Assembly (NCBI RefSeq): GCF_004379255.2 | Contig: NC_056038.1 | Span: forward strand, 28,632,061-28,696,060 | DNA from: Salvia splendens | Lineage: Eukaryota > Streptophyta > Magnoliopsida > Lamiales > Lamiaceae | Direction of reading: 5' to 3' | Length of the DNA: 64,000 nucleotides | Shown here: one piece after another, positions 24,801 to 36,894 of the stretch | How positions within the stretch are numbered: the first letter of the stretch is position 1 | How the letters are laid out: the number at the start of each line of letters is the position of its first letter | The notes under the pieces: model-generated | Databases searched by the model: none | Seen by the model: the letters and a program-made list of their open reading frames with translations, nothing else | What the model was told of the DNA's origin: nothing | Translations under genes and position numbers: made by a program

Positions 24801-27331
24801 TGATGTGGCTGGACAAGGACCTGGAGCTGTTGTTGCACCAGTTGTGGCTGGACAAGGACTTGGAGTTGTTGTTGCACCAGTTGTGGCTGAACTAGGAGCT
24901 GCTGTGGTTGGACAAGGACCTGGTGTTGTTGTTGCATTAGTTGTGGCTGGACAAGGACCTGGAGCTGTTGTTGCACCAGTTGTGGCTGGACAAGGAGCGG
25001 TTGTGGCTGGGCATGGACCTGGTGCTGTTGTTGCACCAGTTGTGGCTGGACAAGGAACTGTTGTGGCTGGACAAGGCGCTGTTGTGGTTGGACAAGGACC
25101 TGGTGCTGTTGTTGCACCAATTGTGGTTGAACAAGGACTTGGAGCAGTTGTTGCACTAGTTGTGGCTGGATAGGACCTGAAGCTGTTGTTGCACCAGTTG
25201 TGGCTGAACTAGGAGCTGCTGTGGCTGGACAAGGACCTGGTGCTGTTGTTGCACTAGTTGTGGCTGGACAAGGACCTGGGGTTGTTGTTGCACCAGTTGT
25301 GGCTGGAGAAGGAGCTGCTGTGGCTGGACAAAGGCCTGGAGCTGTTGTTGCACTAGTTGTGGCTGGACAGGGACCTGGAGCTGTTGATGCACCAGTTGTG
25401 GCTGGACAAGGCGCTGCTATGGCTGAACAAGGAACTGGAGCTGTTGTTGTATTAGATGTGGCTGGACAAGGAGCTGCTGTGGCTGGACAAGGACCTGCAA
25501 CTTTTGTTGCACTAGTAGGGGCTGGACAAGGACCTGGTGCTGTTGTTGCACTAGTTGTGGCTGGACAAGGACCTGGGGTTGTTGTTGCACCAGTTGTGGC
25601 TGGAGAAGGAGCTGCTGTGGCTGGACAAAGGCCTGGAGCTGTTGTTGCACTAGTTGTGGCTGGACAGGGACCTGGAGTTGTTGATGCACCAGTTGTGGCT
25701 TGACAAGGCGCTGCTATGGCTGAACAAGGAACTGGAGCTGTTGTTGCACCAGTTGTGGCTGGACAAGGAACTGATGTGGCTGGATAAGGACCAGGAGCTG
25801 TTGTTGCACCAGTTGTGGCTGGACAAGGAGCTGTTGTGGTTGGACAAGGACCTGGAGCTATTGTTGCACCAGTTGTGGCTGGATAAGGACCTGGAGCTGT
25901 TGTTGCACTAGTTGTGGCTGGACAGGACCTGAAGCTGTTGTTGCACCAGTTGTGGCTGGACAAGGAGCTGATGTGGCTGGACAAGGACCTGGAGCTGTTG
26001 TTGCACCAGTTGTGGCTGGACAAGGACTTGGAGTTGTTGTTGCACCAGTTGTGGCTGAACTAGGAGCTGCTGTGGTTGGACAAGGACCTGGTGTTGTTGT
26101 TGCATTAGTTGTGGCTGGACAAGGACCTGGAGCTGTTGTTGCACCAGTTGTGGCTGGACAAGGAGCGGTTGTGGCTGGGCATGGACCTGGTGTTGTTGTT
26201 GCACCAGTTGTGGCTGGACAAGGAACTGTTGTGGCTGGACAAGGCGCTGTTGTGGTTGGACAAGGACCTGGTGCTGTTGTTGCACCAATTGTGGTTGAAC
26301 AAGTACTTGGAGCAGTTGTTGCACTAGTTGTGGCTGGACAGGACCTGAAGCTGTTGTTGCACCAGTTGTGGCTGAACTAGGAGCTGCTGTGGCTGGACAA
26401 GGACCTGGTGCTGTTGTTGCACTAGTTGTAGCTGGACAAGGACCTGGGGTTGTTGTTGCACCAGTTGTGGCTGGAGAAGGAGCTGCTGTGGCTGGACAAA
26501 GGCCTGGAGCTGTTGTTGCACTAGTTGTGGCTGGACAGGGACCTGGAGCTGTTGATGCACCAGTTGTGGCTGGACAAGGCGCTGCTATGGCTGAACAAGG
26601 AACTGGAGCTGTTGTTGTATTAGATGTGGCTGGACAAGGAGCTGCTGTGGCTGGACAAGGACCTGCAACTTTGTTGCACTAGTAGGGGCTGGACAAGGAC
26701 CCTGGTGCTGTTGTTGCACTAGTTGTGGCTGGACAAGGACCTGGGGTTGTTGTTGCACCAGTTGTGGCTGGAGAAGGAGCTGCTGTGGCTGGACAAAGGC
26801 CTGGAGCTGTTGTTGCACTAGTTGTGGCTGGACAGGGACCTGGAGTTGTTGATGCACCAGTTGTGGCTTGACAAGGCGCTGCTATGGCTGAACAAGGAAC
26901 TGGAGCTGTTGTTGCACCAGTTGTGGCTGGACAAGGAACTGATGTGGCTGGATAAGGACCAGGAGCTGTTGTTGCACCAGTTGTGGCTGGACAAGGAGCT
27001 GTTGTGGTTGGACAAGGACCTGGAGCTATTGTTGCACCAGTTGTGGCTGGATAAGGACCTGGAGCTGTTGTTGCACCAGTTGTGGCTGGACAAGGACCTG
27101 TTGTGGCTGGACAAGGACCTGGAGCTGTTGTTGCACCAGTTGTGGCTGGACAAGGACCTGTTGTGGCTGGACGTGGACCTGGAGCTGTTGTTGCACCAGT
27201 TGTGGCTGAACTAGGAGCTGCTGTGGCTGGACAAGGACCTGGTGCTGTTGTTGCACTAGTTGTGGCTGGACAAGGACCTGGAACTGTTGTTGCACCAGTT
27301 GTGGCTGGACAAGGAGCGGTTGTGGTTGGGA
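18894..27331. repeat. 4,219-bp tandem duplication, two near-identical copies
   Basis: Copy 1 is 18,894-23,112 and copy 2 is 23,113-27,331. Identity starts at AAGGACTTGGAGTTG in both and carries on 10 bases past the end of copy 2. Across 4.2 kb I saw only a handful of differences: a CACTAG/CACCAG transition near 21,987/26,206 and a lone T loss and C gain near 26,670 and 26,701. Copies this alike within a fast-changing minisatellite point to a very recent duplication, or to the assembler placing one sequence twice. The period is 4,219 = 3 x 1,406 + 1, so it does not keep reading frame. Confidence 0.93.
20493..22828. repeat. Nested 1,168-bp tandem duplication
   Basis: Copy 1 is 20,493-21,660 and copy 2 is 21,661-22,828; each begins TGGATAAGGACCTGG. 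The same pair is carried in the second 4,219-bp copy at 24,712-27,047, so the 1,168-bp event came first. A TAGGACC variant in copy 1 (near 20,950; GGATAGGACC) reads GGACAGGACC in copy 2 (near 22,118). Confidence 0.9.
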
Positions 27332-30300
27332 AAGGACTTGGTGCTGTTGTTGCACCAGTTGTGGCTGGACAAGGATCTGGAGCTGTTGTTGCACTAGTTG
27401 TGGCTGGACAAAGAACTGTTGTGGCTGGACAAGGACCTGGAGCTGTTATTGCACCAATTGTGGCTGGACAAGGCACTGTTGTGGTTGGACAAGGACCTGG
27501 TGCTATTGTTGCACCAATTGTGGTTGGATAAGGACCTGGTGCTGTTGTTGCACTAGTTGTGGCTGGACAGGACCTGAAGCTGTTGTTGCACCAGTTGTGG
27601 CTGGACAAGGAGCTGATGTGGCTGGACAAGGACCTGGAGCTGTTGTTGCACCAGTTGTGGCTGGACAAGAACCTGGAGTTGTTGTTGCACCAGTGGTGGC
27701 TGGACAAGGACCTGGAGCTGTTGTTGCACCAGTTGTGGCTGGACAAGGACCTGGAGCTGTTGTTGCACTAATTGTGGCTGAACTAGGAGCTGCTATGGTT
27801 GGACAAGGACCTGGTGCTGTTGTTGCACTAGTTGTGGCTGGACAAGGACCTGGAGCTGTTGTTGCACCAGTTGTGGCTGGACAAGGAGCGGTTGTGGCTG
27901 AGCAAGGACCTGGTGCTGGTGTTGCACCAGTTGTGGCTGGACAAGGACCTGGAGCTGTTGTTGCACTAGTTGTGGCTGGACAATGACCTGGAACTGTTGT
28001 TGCACCAGTTGTGGCTGGACAAGGAGCGGTTGTGGTTGGGAAAGGACTTGGTGCTGTTGTTGCACCAGTTGTGGCTTGACAAGGATCTGGAGCTGTTGTT
28101 GCACTAGTTGTGGCTGGACAAAGATCTGTTGTGGCTGGACAAGGACCTGGAGCTTTTATTGCACCAATTGTGGCTGGACAAGGCACTGTTGTGGTTGGAC
28201 AAGGACCTGGTGCTGTTGTTGCACCAATTGTGGTTGGATAAGGACCTGGAGCTGTTGTTGCACTAGTTGTGGCTGGACAGGACCTGAAGCTGTTTATGCA
28301 CCAGTTGTGGCTGGACAAGGAGCTGATGTGGCTGGACAAGGACCTGGAGCTGTTGTTGCACCAGTTGTGGCTGGACAAGAACCTGGAGTTGTTGTTGCAC
28401 CAGTGGTGGCTGGACAAGGACCTGGAGCTGTTGTTGCACCAGTTGTGGCTGGACAAGGACCTGGAGCTATTGTTGCACTAATTGTGGCTGAACTAGGAGC
28501 TGCTATGGTTGGACAAGGACTTGGTGCTGTTGTTGCACTAGTTGTGGCTGGACAAGGACCTGGAGCTGTTGTTGCACCAGTTGTGGCTGGACAAGGAGCG
28601 GTTGTGGCTGGGCAAGGACCTGGAGCTGTTGTTGCACCAGTTGTGGCTGGACAAGGACCTGGAGCTGTTGTTGCACTAGTTGTGGCTGGACAAGGACCTG
28701 GAACTGTTGTTGCACCAGTTGTGGCTGGACAAGGAGCGGTTGTGGTTGGACAAGGACCTGGTGCTGTTGTTGCACCAGTTGTGGCTTGACAAGGATCTGG
28801 AGCTGTTGTTGCACTAGTTGTGGCTGGACAAAGAACTGTTGTGGCTGGACAAGGACCTGGAGCTGTTATTGCACCAATTGTGGCTGGACAAGGCACTGTT
28901 GTGGTTGGACAAGGACCTGGTGCTGTTGTTGCACCAATTGTGGTTGGATAAGGACCTGGAGCTGTTGTTGCACTAGTTGTGGCTGGACAGGACCTGAAGC
29001 TGTTGTTGCACCAGTTGTGGCTGGACAAGGAGCTGATGTGGCTGGACAAGGACCTGGAGCTGTTGTTGCACCAGTTGTGGCTGGACAAGAACCTGGAGTT
29101 GTTGTTGCACCAGTGGTGGCTGGACAAGGACCTGGAGCTGTTGTTGCACCAGTTGTGGCTGGACAAGGACCTGGAGCTGTTGTTGCACTAATTGTGGCTG
29201 AACTAGGAGCTGCTATGGTTGGACAAGGACCTGGTGCTGTTGTTGCACTAGTTGTGGCTGGACAAGGACCTGGAGCTGTTGTTGCACCAGTTGTGGCTGG
29301 ACAAGGAGCGGTTGTGGCTGGGCAAGGACTTGGTGCTGTTGTTGCACCAGTTGTGGCTGGACAAGGACTTGGAGCTGTTGTTGCACTAGTTGTGGCTGGA
29401 CAAGGACCTGGAACTGTTGTTACACCAGTTGTGGCTGGACAAGGAGCGGTTGTGGTTGGGAAAGGACTTGGTGTTGTTGTTGCACCAGTTGTGGCTTGAC
29501 AAGGATCTGGAGCTGTTGTTGCACTAGTTGTGGCTGGACAAAGAACTGTTGTAGCTGGACAAGGACCTGGAGCTGTTATTGCACCAATTGTGGCTGGACA
29601 AGGCACTGTTGTGGTTGGACAAGGACCTGGTGCTGTTGTTGCACCAATTGTGGTTGGATAAGGACCTGGAGCTGTTGTTGCACTAGTTGTGGCTGGACAG
29701 GACCTGAAGCTGTTGTTGCACCAGTTGTGGCTGGACAAGGAGCTGATGTGGCTGGACAAGGACCTGGGAGCTGTTGTTGCACCAGTTGTGGCTGGACAAG
29801 AACCTGGAGTTGTTGTTGCACCAGTGGTGGCTGGACAAGGACCTGGAGCTGTTTGTTGCACCAGTTGTGGCTGGACAAGGACCTGGAGCTGTTGTTGCAC
29901 TAATTGTGGCTGAACTAGGAGCTGCTATGGTTGGACAAGGACCTGGTGCTGTTGTTGCACTAGTTGTGGCTGGACAAGGACCTGGAGCTGTTGTTGCACC
30001 AGTTGTGGCTGGACAAGGAGCGGTTGTGGCTGGGCAAGGACCTGGTGCTGTTGTTGCACCAGTTGTGGATGGACAAGGACCTGGAGCTGTTGTTGCACTA
30101 GTTGTGGCTGGACAAGGAACTGTTGTGGCTGGACAAGGACCTGGAGCTGTTATTGCACCAGTTGTGGCTGGACAAGGCACTGTTGTGGTTGGACAAGGAC
30201 CTGGTGCTGTTGTTGCACCAATTGTGGTTTGACAAGGACCTGGAGCTGTTGTTGCACTAGTTGTGGCTGGACAGGACCTGAAGCTGTTGTTGCACCCGTT

Positions 30301-31600
30301 GTGGCTGAACTAGGAGCTGCTGTGGCTGGACAAGGACCTGGAGCTGTTGTTGCACCAGTTGTGGCTGGACAAGAACCTGGAGTTGTTGTTGCACCAGTGG
30401 TGGCTGGACAAGGACCTGGAGCTGTTGTTGCACCAGTTGTGGCTGGACAAGGACCTGGAGCTGTTGTTGCACTAATTGTGGCTGAACTAGGAGCTGCTAT
30501 GGTTGGACAAGGACCTGGTGCTGTTGTTGCACTAGTTGTGGCTGGACAAGGACCTGGAGCTGTTGTTGCACCAGTTGTGGCTGGACAAGGAGCGGTTGTG
30601 GCTGGGCAAGGACTTGGTGCTGTTGTTGCACCAGTTGTGGCTGGACAAGGACCTGGAGCTGTTGTTGCACTAGTTGTGGCTGGACAAGGACCTGGAACTG
30701 TTGTTACAACACCAGTTGTGGCTGGACAAGGAGCGGTTGTGGTTGGGCAAGGACTTGGTGTTGTTGTTGCACCAGTTGTGGCTTGACAAGGATCTGGAGC
30801 TGTTGTTGCACTAGTTGTGGCTGGACAAAGAACTGTTGTAGCTGGACAAGGACCTGGAGCTGTTATTGCACCAATTGTGGCTGGACAAGGCACTGTTGTG
30901 GTTGGACAAGGACCTGGTGCTGTTGTTGCACCAATTGTGGTTGGATAAGGACCTGGAGCTGTTGTTGCACTAGTTGTGGCTGGACAGGACCTGAAGCTGT
31001 TGTTGCACCAGTTGTGGCTGGACAAGGAGCTGATGTGGCTGGACAAGGACCTGGAGCTGTTGTTGCACCAGTTGTGGCTGGACAAGAACCTGGAGTTGTT
31101 GTTGCACCAGTGGTGGCTGGACAAGGACCTGGAGCTGTTGTTGCACCAGTTGTGGCTGGACAAGGACCTGGAGCTGTTGTTGCACTAATTGTGGCTGAAC
31201 TAGGAGCTGCTATGGTTGGACAAGGACCTGGTGCTGTTGTTGCACTAGTTGTGGCTGGACAAGGACCTGGAGCTGTTGTTGCACCAGTTGTGGCTGGACA
31301 AGGAGCGGTTGTGGCTGGGCAAGGACCTGGTGCTGTTGTTGCACCAGTTGTGGATGGACAAGGACCTGGAGCTGTTGTTGCACTAGTTGTGGCTGGACAA
31401 GGAACTGTTGTGGCTGGACAAGGACCTGGAGCTGTTATTGCACCAGTTGTGGCTGGACAAGGCACTGTTGTGGTTGGACAAGGACCTGGTGCTGTTGTTG
31501 CACCAATTGTGGTTTGACAAGGACCTGGAGCTGTTGTTGCACTAGTTGTGGCTGGACAGGACCTGAAGCTGTTGTTGCACCCGTTGTGGCTGAACTAGGA
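27332..31600. repeat. 710-bp higher-order repeat, domain C
   Basis: The landmark GGACAGGACCTGAAG lies at 27,565, 28,275, 28,985 and 29,695, exactly 710 bp apart each time, then at 30,269, 30,982 and 31,554 (574, 713 and 572 apart). Each full copy has the same order: GGATAAGG unit, 38-bp unit, GAGCTGATG unit, ACAAGAACC unit, CAGTGGTGG unit, CTAATTGTGG unit, GGAGCGG unit. The 574/572-bp copies have lost about 138 bp and begin with a CACCCGTTG variant (near 30,293 and 31,579). One copy has two lone insertions (near 29,767 and 29,853). No gene is seen. Confidence 0.93.
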
Positions 31601-32665
31601 GCTGCTGTGGCTGGACAAGGACCTGGTGCTGTTGTTGCACTAGTTGTGGCTCGACAAGGACCTGGAGCTGTTGTTGCACCAGTTACGGCTGGACAAGGAC
31701 CTGGAGTTGTTGTTGCACCTGTTGTGGCTGGACAAGGACCTGAAGTTGTTGCACCAGTTGTGACGGGACAAGGAGTTGCTGTGGCTGGACAAGGACCTGG
31801 AGCTGTTGTTGCACCAGTTGCGGCTGGACAGGGTCCTGGAGCTGTTATTGCACCAATTGTGGCTGGACAAGGCGCTGCTGTGGCTGGACAAGGACCTAGA
31901 GCTGTTTTTGCACCAGTTGTGGCTACTAGAGCTGTTGTTGCACCAGTTGTGGCTGGACAAGGAGTTGTGGTGGCTGGACAGGGACATGGAGTGTTGTTGC
32001 ACCAGTTGTGGCTGGACAAGGAACTGGAGTTGTTGTTGCACCAGTTGTGGCTGGACAAGGACCTAGAGTTGTTGTTGCACCAGTTGTGGCTGGACAAGAA
32101 GCTGTTGTGGCTGGACAAAGACCTGGAGCTGTTGTTGCATCAATTGTGGCTGGACAGAGACCTAGAGCTGTTGATGCACCAGTTGTGGCTGGACTAGACG
32201 CTGCTGTGGCTGGACAAGGACCTGGAGCTGTTGTTGCACTAGTTGTGGCTGGACAAGGAGCTGCAGTAGCTGGACAAGGACCTGGAGCTGTTGTTTCACT
32301 AGTTGTGGCTGGACAAGGAGCTGCAGTGGCTGGACAAGGACCTGCAACTGTTGTTGCACCAATTGGGGCTGGACAAGGACCTGAAGCTGTTGTTGCACCA
32401 GTTGTGGCTGGACAAGGAGCTGATGTGGCTGGACAAGGACCTGGAGCTGTTGTTGCACTAGTTGTGGCTGAACAAGGAGCTGTTGTGGCTGGACAAGGAC
32501 CTGGAGCTGTTGTTGCACCAGTTGTGGCTGGACAAGGACCTCGAGCTGTTGTTGCACTAGTTGTGGCTGGACAAGGACCTGGAGCTGTTGTTGCACCAGT
32601 TGTGGCTGGACAAGGACGTGGAGCTGTTGTTGCACCAGTTGTGGCTGAACTAGGAGCTGCTGTGG
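31601..32665. repeat. 39-bp array before the degraded stretch
   Basis: Here the CTACTAGAGCTG unit (30 bp, near 31,920) first appears, with CGGCTGGACAGGGTCC and GTGACGGGACAAGG units nearby; these markers then recur throughout domain D. The array is regular until GGAGCTGCTGTGG at 32,653-32,665, after which the text breaks into CGTGGTCTGCC and a poly-T tract. Confidence 0.9.
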
Positions 32666-32683
32666 CGTGGTCTGCCTCTTAGT

Positions 32684-32786
32684 TGTTTTTTCCTTTTGTT
32701 TTTTTTTTTATTCTTCCATTTTTTTTTTTTTTTTTTTTTTTTTTCTTTCTTTTTCTTTTTTCTTATCTTTTTTTGTTTTTTTCTTA
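32684..32786. repeat. Poly-T-rich tract, about 100 bases
   Basis: Almost all T with scattered C, G and A, including an uninterrupted run of over 20 T near 32,720-32,744. It separates clean array from the noisy array that starts at 32,787. It has no duplicated flanking target site, so a retroposed tail is not favoured. Confidence 0.9.
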
Positions 32787-33135
32787 TGGAGCTGGACAAG
32801 GACCTGGAGCTGTTGATTGCACCAGTTGTGCTGGACAAGGGCCGGTGTGGCTGTGCAAGGACCTGGTGCCTGTTGTGTGCACCAGTTGTGACTGGACAAG
32901 GACCTGGAGCTGTGGTTGACACGAGTTGTGGCTCGGACACAAGAACTCGTTGTGGCCCGTGGAACCAAAGGACCTGGAGTTGTTATTGGCACCAGTTTGT
33001 GCATGCGACAAGGCAGCTGTTGTGCATCTTTGGAAGCAATGGACCGTGGTGGCTGTTGTTATGCCACCAAATGTGCTGGCTTTGATAAGGGCCTGGAGCT
33101 GTTGTTGCACTAGTTGTGGCTGGACAGGAACCTGA

Positions 33136-33178
33136 AGAAAAAAACAAACCACAAACAAAAAAAAACAAAAACACAAAC

Positions 33179-33206
<28 letters not shown>
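33136..33206. repeat. Poly-A-rich tract, about 70 bases
   Basis: Runs of A broken by C (ACAAACC, ACACAAAC), then about 28 uninterrupted A. It is inserted inside what should be the unit GACCTGAAGCTGTTGTTGCACC: GACCTGAAG lies to its left and TTGTTGCC to its right. That position makes an inserted artefact more likely than a gene end. Confidence 0.9.
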
Positions 33207-33210
<4 letters not shown>

Positions 33211-36200
33211 GTTGTTGCCACCAGTTGTGGCTGAACTAGGAGCCTGCTGTGCTGCGACACACAGGTCACCTGGCTGCTAGCTCTGTCTGCGACTGCAGCC
33301 TGCTTGGTCCTCGACATGGACCTGGAGCTGTTGTTGCACCAGTTATGGCTGGACAAGGACCTGGAGTCATTGTTGCACCAGTTGTGGCTGGACAAGGACC
33401 TGAAGTTGTTGCACCAGTTGTGACGGGACAAGGAGCTGCTGTGGCTGGACACGGACCTGGAGCTGTTGTTGCACCAGTTGTGGCTGGACAGGGTCCTGGA
33501 GCTGTTATTGCACCAATTGTGGCTGGACAACGCGCTGCTGTGGCTGGACAAGGACCTAGAGCTGTTTTTGCACCAGTTGTGGCTACTAGAGCTGTTGTTG
33601 CACCAGTTGTGGCTGGACAAGGAGCTGTTGTGGCTGGACAGGGACATGGAGTGTTGTTGCACCAGTTGTGGCTGGACAAGGTCCCGGAGTTGTTGTTGTA
33701 CCAGTTGTGGCTTGACAAGGGCCTGGAGCTGTTGTTGCACTTGTTGTGGCTGGACAAGGAGCGGTTGTGGCTGGGCAAGGACCTGGAGCTATTGTTGCAC
33801 CAGTTGTGGCTGGACAAGGACCTGGAGCTGTTGTTGCACCAGTTGTGGCTGGACAAGGACCTGGAGCTGTTGTTGCACCAGTTGTGGCTGGACAAAAACA
33901 TGGAGTTGTTGTTGCACCAGTGGTGGCTGGACAAGGACCTGGAGCTGTTGTTGCACCAGTTGTGGCTGGACAAGGACCTGGAGCTGTTGTTGCACCAGTT
34001 GTGGCTGAACTAGGAGCTGCTGTGGATGGACAAGGACCTGGTGCTGTTGTTGCACTATTTGTGGCTGGACAAGGACCTGGAGCTGTTGTTGCACCAGTTG
34101 TGGCTGGACAAGGAGCTGCTGTGGCTGGACAAAGACCTGGAGCTGTTGTTGCACCAGTTGCGACTGGACAGGGACCTGGAGCTGTTGTTGCACCAGTTGT
34201 GGCTGGACAGGGACCTGGAGCTGTTGTTGCACCAGTTGTTGCTAGATAAGGACCTAGAGCTGTTGTTGCACCAGTTGTGGCTGGACAAGGAGCTGTTGTG
34301 GTTGGATAAGGACCTGGAGCTGTTGTTGCACCAGTTGTGGCTGGACAAGGACCTGGGGTTGTTGTTGCACCAGTTGTGGCTGGACAAGGAGCTGCTGTGG
34401 CTGGACAAAGACCTGGAGCTGTTGTTGCACCAGTTGTGGCTGGACAGGGACCTGGAGCTATTGATGCACCAGTTGTGGCTGGACAAGGCGCTGCTGTGGC
34501 TGGACATGGAACTGGAGCTGTTGTTGCACTAGTTGTGGCTGGACAAGGAGCTGTTGTGGCTGGACAAGGACCTGCAACTTTTGTTGCACCAGTTGGGGCT
34601 GGACAAGGACCTGGAGCTGTTGTTGCACCAATTGTGGCTGGACTAGGAGCTGCTGTGGCTGGACAAAGACCTGGTGCTGTTGTTGCACTAGTTGTGGCTG
34701 GACAAGGACTTGGAGCTGTTGTTGCACCATTGTGGCTGGACAAGGAGCAGTTGTGGATGGGCAAGGACCTGGTGCTGTTGTTGCACCAGTTGTGGCTGAA
34801 CAAGGACCTGGAGCTGTTGTTGCACTAGTTGTGGCTGGACAAGGAACTGTTGTGGCTGGACAAGGCGCTGTTGTGGTTGGACAAGGACCTGGTCCTGTTG
34901 TTGCACTAGTTGTGGCTGAACTAGGAGCTGCTGTGGCTGGACAAGTACCTGGTGCTGTTGTTGCACTAGTTGTGGCTGGACAAGGACCTGGGGTTGTTGT
35001 TGCACCAGTTGTGGCTGGAGAATGAGCTGTTGTGGCTGGACAAAGACCTGGAGCTGTTGTTGCACTAGTTGTGGCTGGACAGGGACCTGGAGCTGTTGAT
35101 GCACCAATTTTGGCTGGACAAGGCGCTGCTATGGCTGAACAAGGAACTGGAGTTGTTGTTGCATTAGTTGTGGCAGGACAAGGAGATGATGTGGCTGGAC
35201 AAGGACCTGCAACTTTTGTTGCACCAGTTGGGGCTGGACAAGGACCTGGAGCTGTTGTTGCACCAGTTGTGGCTGGATAAGGAACTGATGTGGCTGGATA
35301 AGGACCAGGTGCTTTTGTTGCACCAGTTGTGGCTGGACAAGGAGCTGTTGTGGCTGGACAATGACCTGGAGCGGTTGTTGCACCAGTTGTGGCTGGACAA
35401 GGACCTGGAGCTGTTGTTGCACCAGTTGTGGCTGGATAAGAACCTTAAGTTGTTGTTGCACCAGTGGTGGCTGGACAAGGACCTGGAGCTGTTGTTGCAC
35501 CAGTTGTGGCTGGACAAGGACCTGGAGCTGTTGTTGCACCAGTTGTGGCTGAACTAGGAGCTGTTGTGGTTGGACAAGGACCTGGTGCTGTTGTTGCTCT
35601 AGTTGTGGCTGGACAAGGACCTGGAGCTGTTGTTGCACCAGTTGTGGCTGGACAAGGAGCGGTTGTGGCTGGGCAAGGACCTGGTGCTGTTGTTGCACCA
35701 GTTGTGGCTGGACAAGGACCTGGAGCTGTTGTTGCACTAGTTGTGGCTGGACAAAGAACTGTTGTGGCTGGACAAGGACCTGGAGCTGTTATTGCACCAG
35801 TTGTGGCTGGACAAGGCACTGTTGTGGTTGGACAAGGACCTGGTGCTGTTGTTGCACCAATTGTGGTTTGACAAGGGCCTGGAGCTGTTGTTGCACTAGT
35901 TGTGGCTGGACAGGACCTGAAGCTGTTGTTGCACCAGTTGTGGCTGAACTAGGAGCCGCTGTTGTTGGACAAGGACCTGGTGCTGTTGTTGCACTAGTTG
36001 TGGCTCGACAAGGACCTGGAGCTGTTGTTGCACCAGTTATGGCTGGACAAGGACCTGGAGTTGTTGTTGCACCAGTTGTGGCTGGACAAGGACCTGAAGT
36101 TGTTGCACCAGTTGTGACGGGACAAGGAGCTGCTGTGGCTGGACACGGACCTGGAGCTGTTGTTGCACCAGTTGTGGCTGGACAGGGTCCTGGAGCTGTT

Positions 36201-36894
36201 ATTGCACCAATTGTGGCTGGACAAGGCGCTGCTGTGGCTGGACAAGGACCTAGAGCTGTTGTTGCACCAGTTGTGGCTGGACAAGGAGCTGTTGTGGCTG
36301 GACAGGGACATGGAGTGTTGTTGCACCAGTTGTGGCTGGACAAGGACCCGGAGTTGTTGTTGCACCAGTTGTGGCTGGACAAAGAGCTGCTGTGGCTGGA
36401 CAAAGACCTGGAGCTGTTGTTGCACCAGTTGTGGCTGGATAGGGACCTGGAGCTGTTGTTGCACCAGTTGTGGCTGGACAGGGACCTGGAGCTGTAGTTG
36501 CACCAGTTGTGGCTGGACAAGAACCTAGAGCTGTTGTTGCACCAGTTGTGGCTGGACAAGGAGCTGTTGTGGCTGGACAAAGACCTGGAGCTGTTGTTGC
36601 ATCAGTTGTGGCTGGACAGAGACCTAGAGCTGTTGATGCACCAGTTGTGGCTGGACTAGACGCTGCTGTGGCTGGACAAGGACCTGGAGCTGTTGTTGCA
36701 CTAGTTGTGGCTGGAGAAGGAGCTGCAGTGGCTGGACAAGGACCTGGAGCTGTTGTTGCACTAGTTGTGGCTGGACAAGGAGCTGCAGTGGCTGGACAAG
36801 GACCTGCAACTGTTGTTGCACAAGTTGGGGCTGGACAAGGACCTGAAGCTGTTGTTGCACCAGTTGTGGCTGGACAAGGAGCTAATGTGGTTGG

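Larger units (their letters stand above)
15616..27331. repeat. 39-bp minisatellite array, domain B
   Basis: The same 39-bp family resumes with GTTGTGGCTGGACAAGG, but with a different variant mix: CACTAG and CACCAA unit ends are frequent, AAGGACCTGGTGCTG is common, and 38-bp units with GGACAGGACCTGAAG recur (near 15,745, 16,773, 17,824, 18,791, 19,208, 20,534, 21,702, 22,118, 23,428, 24,753, 25,921, 26,338). The first part (15,616 to about 19,700) is a 1.7-2.1 kb higher-order repeat: 15,616-16,200 matches 17,695-18,279 at 2,079 bp, and 16,958-17,233 matches 18,977-19,252 at 2,019 bp. The rest is the 4,219-bp duplication. No gene is seen. Confidence 0.97.
32666..33316. other. Degraded array stretch, probable low-quality assembly patch
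   Basis: The array can still be followed here but with many single-base insertions, deletions and substitutions, unlike the clean units on both sides. For example, 33,000-33,110 lines up with the clean segment 35,810-35,910 (GGCACTGTTGTGG, then TTTGACAAGGGCCTGG), and 33,223-33,320 lines up with 31,588-31,660 or 35,937-36,010. A T-rich tract and an A-rich tract interrupt it. The dense mixed indels and long homopolymers are what raw single-molecule reads look like. A genuine decayed island cannot be excluded. Confidence 0.75.

Noticed and set aside
22807..24855. 682-codon open frame on the - strand (also 618 codons at 18,780-20,636 and 604 codons at 338-2,152)
   Set aside because: The Thr/Pro/Ala-rich motif looks mucin- or extensin-like, but the frame crosses from one repeat motif to another, lacks an ATG start or signal peptide at its beginning, and is copied with the 4,219-bp block regardless of frame.
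33136..33206. Poly-A tail of a retroposed transcript or LINE
   Set aside because: The tract is inside an array unit, is not preceded by any non-array sequence, and has no target-site duplication; the surroundings look like sequencing noise.
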